From assembly GCA_023435025.1 (NCBI GenBank), contig JAEYSE010000030.1:54718-118717 (forward strand): a stretch of 64,000 nt of DNA, in the 5' to 3' direction. The notes under the pieces were generated by a model. That model did not search any database. It had not been told where the DNA came from and was given only the letters and a program-made list of their open reading frames with translations. The DNA comes from Bacillota bacterium (lineage in GTDB: Bacteria > Bacillota > Clostridia > Christensenellales > CAG-138). Shown piece by piece: positions 62,479 to 64,000 of the stretch. Each line of letters begins with the position of its first letter. Position 1 is the first letter of the stretch. The translations under genes were made by a program, and so were the position numbers.

Positions 62479-62496
62479 TGCTGCTGCGAATAACAG

Positions 62497-62529
62497 AAAG
62501 ATGACCGTCCGTACGGACGGTCATCTTTT
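62497..62529. terminator. Terminator of the PadR efflux operon
   Basis: A 32-nt perfect palindrome (62497-62528) ends in TCTTTT, 18 bp after the permease stop. Confidence 0.88.
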
Positions 62530-62547
62530 ATTCATGCAAATTTGTCG

Positions 62548-62597
62548 TTGACCTTTTAGGTAAATGACCATATACTGTTATTGACCTGTTAGGTAAA
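62548..62597 (+). promoter_or_regulatory. TetR-gene promoter with two tandem operators
   Basis: Two 17-bp near-palindromic copies, TTGACCTTTTAGGTAAA (62548-62564) and TTGACCTGTTAGGTAAA (62581-62597), are exactly 33 bp apart, about three helical turns. The first contains the -35 element TTGACC, with TATACT (62571-62576) 17 bp downstream. The second covers the predicted start site. Autorepression by the TetR protein is likely. Confidence 0.82.
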
Positions 62598-62610
62598 CGA
62601 ACTTTCGGAG

Positions 62611-63243
62611 GTGATTGTTATCTCTTCTAAATTGCTAGGCCTGGAGCCGAAAAGACGGGACTCGCTTGTGAATGCCGCGCTAAAGGAATTTGCCGTAAAG
62701 GGGTATGACGAAGCCTCCACAAATGTCATTGCAAAAGAGGCCGGGATGAAGAAAGCCCTCATGTTCCATTATGTAAACAGCAAGAAGGAGCTTTTTCTGT
62801 TCCTTTGCGAATACTGCGGCAAAATCGTACAAGAAGGGTACTATGATTTGCTGGACTTCAACGAGCGGGACCTCCTCAAAAGGCTGCGGCAGTCCTATAT
62901 GCTCCAAATTGAATTGCTGCAAAAGTACCCGTGGATACTCGAATTTACTCAAATCATCAAGGATGAAAAATCCGAAGAAGTACGGGGGCCTTTAAAAGAA
63001 AACGTACAGCAACCGCTCTGCTATGAGGACATGTTCGGCAATATCGATGAAACCAAGTTCCGGGAAGGGCTGGACATTGAAACATGTAAGAAGCTTATTT
63101 ACTGGGCGAACGTTGGTTTTACAAGCGAAATCCTCAACGATATTCAAACTGCCAGACTCTTTGAACTCAATTATAAAAAAATCACGGCGGAGTTGGACGG
63201 CTACCTGAATGAACTCAGAAAGAGTTTTTATAGATCAATTTGA
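62611..63243 (+). CDS. TetR-family transcriptional regulator
   Basis: About 210 residues. The N-terminal helix-turn-helix is clear (VNAALKEFAVKGYDEASTNV then IAKEAGMKKALMFHYVNSKK). The start is uncertain. The GTG at 62611 lies inside the GGAGGTGA site, whose usual spacing points to ATT at 62614 or ATC at 62620; the next standard in-frame start is TTG at 62632. It probably controls itself and the flavodoxin/ferredoxin gene 13 bp downstream. Confidence 0.88.
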   Translation: MIVISSKLLGLEPKRRDSLVNAALKEFAVKGYDEASTNVIAKEAGMKKALMFHYVNSKKELFLFLCEYCGKIVQEGYYDLLDFNERDLLKRLRQSYMLQIELLQKYPWILEFTQIIKDEKSEEVRGPLKENVQQPLCYEDMFGNIDETKFREGLDIETCKKLIYWANVGFTSEILNDIQTARLFELNYKKITAELDGYLNELRKSFYRSI

Positions 63244-63256
63244 AGGGAGGCGTCAT

Positions 63257-64000
63257 ATGGGTTCCACGATTTATTACTTTTCCGCCACCGGCAATTCGCT
63301 TATGCTCGCCCAGCAGATCGCGAATGGGCTTCCTGATTGCGAATTGATCTCCATGGCCTCAGATCCGCCGAATGAGCCGGTGGGCGGTTCCGGTGCTATC
63401 ATTGGTTTCGTATTCCCTGTTTTCTATGTGGGGCTACCCAGGCTCGTGAAGCGCTTTATTGAACCCTTAAATATCGTGGAAGGAACCACTTGTTTTGCCT
63501 TTATGAGCTTCGGTGGAAACGGAGGCGATGCGCTGGGCATGCTTGAGGACATCTTAAACGAAAAAGACCTTTTTCTCTCCTATGCGGACGGAGCAAACAT
63601 GCCGGGTAACTATATCGTGAAGTATCCGGCTTTCGCGCCCGATACCATACAGAAGCTGATAAAAGCCGCCATGGCCAAGGCGGACGAAGCCGCCAAAGCG
63701 ATCGCCGACGGCGATGTAAAGCCGGTGAAGCGAACCGCCAAGCTGTTCAGTAAAATAGCTAATCAAAGCTATTTATATCGAAACATCGCAGAATGGGACG
63801 AAACGTTCAAAGCGACCCAAACATGTACCGGATGTGGATTATGCGCCAAAGTATGCCCCGTAAGCAATATCAAAATGGAAGATCGGAAGCCCGTCTGGCG
63901 GCATCATTGTGAGCGGTGTCTTGCCTGCCTCCAATGGTGCCCCCACGAGGCGATCGAGTACGGCGCTAAAACGATCGGACGCAAAAGGTACCGCAACCCG
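63257..64000 (+). CDS. EFR1-type flavodoxin/ferredoxin fusion (3' end cut)
   Basis: 248 codons from the ATG at 63257 (GGGAGG upstream), still open at the window edge. Residues 1-150 are a flavodoxin domain starting with the FMN loop YYFSATGNSLMLA. Near residue 196 begins a two-cluster ferredoxin with CTGCGLCAKVCP and CERCLACLQWCP. It moves electrons between ferredoxin-type donors and FMN in anaerobes; the partner is unknown. Only the last few residues should be missing. The gene lies in the TetR transcript. Confidence 0.92.
   Translation, partial: MGSTIYYFSATGNSLMLAQQIANGLPDCELISMASDPPNEPVGGSGAIIGFVFPVFYVGLPRLVKRFIEPLNIVEGTTCFAFMSFGGNGGDALGMLEDILNEKDLFLSYADGANMPGNYIVKYPAFAPDTIQKLIKAAMAKADEAAKAIADGDVKPVKRTAKLFSKIANQSYLYRNIAEWDETFKATQTCTGCGLCAKVCPVSNIKMEDRKPVWRHHCERCLACLQWCPHEAIEYGAKTIGRKRYRNP

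Noticed and set aside
1..64000. CRISPR array, insertion sequence, integrase or replication origin
   Set aside because: No regularly spaced direct repeats, no transposase or recombinase frame, and no DnaA-box cluster were seen. The only long repeats are the pair near tRNA-Ser.

Overview
The window looks like a chromosomal segment of an anaerobic, moderately GC-rich Firmicute of the class Clostridia. The evidence is strong AGGAGG-type ribosome binding sites, frequent ATGA and TAATG gene overlaps, YesN-type and ROK regulators, RbsABC-like and LivFGHMK-like transporters, an LPXTG-like surface protein, a CotA-like laccase as seen in spore formers, and an oxygen-sensitive group 4 [NiFe] hydrogenase. 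A family- or genus-level call is not possible from the sequence alone. There are no replication, ribosomal or phage structural genes. One tRNA gene (tRNA-Ser, CGA) is present.

Region 1 (1-8612) is a chitobiose utilisation locus. It holds the end of a sugar-binding protein, two sugar ABC permeases, an AraC-type response regulator, a GH94 N,N'-diacetylchitobiose phosphorylase, a phosphohexomutase and glucosamine-6-phosphate deaminase. The inferred route is uptake, phosphorolysis to GlcNAc-1-P and GlcNAc, mutation to GlcNAc-6-P, then deamination after a deacetylase step that is not encoded here. Region 2 (8723-14800) has an AroE-like dehydrogenase lacking the usual shikimate-binding serines, a frameshifted ferritin-like diiron protein, and a three-subunit xanthine dehydrogenase-type molybdenum hydroxylase. 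Region 3 (14854-22127) is a ROK regulator divergent from an RbsB/RbsA/RbsC-like transporter, a D-lyxose isomerase-family cupin enzyme and a PfkB sugar kinase. A 71-bp tandem duplication between the ATPase and permease genes has created a 23-codon mini-ORF.

Region 4 (22263-30827) contains a small membrane-anchored protein, a paired ABC exporter, a large vWFA surface protein, an AT-rich flavodoxin and a class II aldolase with a perfect palindromic operator. Region 5 (30909-46944) is the centrepiece. hypABFCDE run leftward and an 11-subunit complex I-like [NiFe] hydrogenase plus its own maturation peptidase run rightward from a shared 550-bp control region with two good promoters. The catalytic subunits keep all nickel- and iron-sulfur-binding cysteines, while the membrane arm includes NuoA-, NuoJ- and NuoK-like subunits and three antiporter-like subunits.

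Region 6 (47117-51859) holds a chemoreceptor, the tRNA-Ser gene, and a small AT-rich island of damaged genes bounded by two 138-bp repeats. One of these repeats ends in an exact 22-nt copy of the tRNA 3' end. A Nudix hydrolase follows. Region 7 (52068-59745) has a complete branched-chain amino acid ABC transporter, a cyclase-family hydrolase and a CotA-like multicopper oxidase. Region 8 (60211-64000) has a PadR-DUF1048-DrrAB efflux operon and a TetR regulator with tandem operators preceding an EFR1-type flavodoxin/ferredoxin fusion cut by the window edge.
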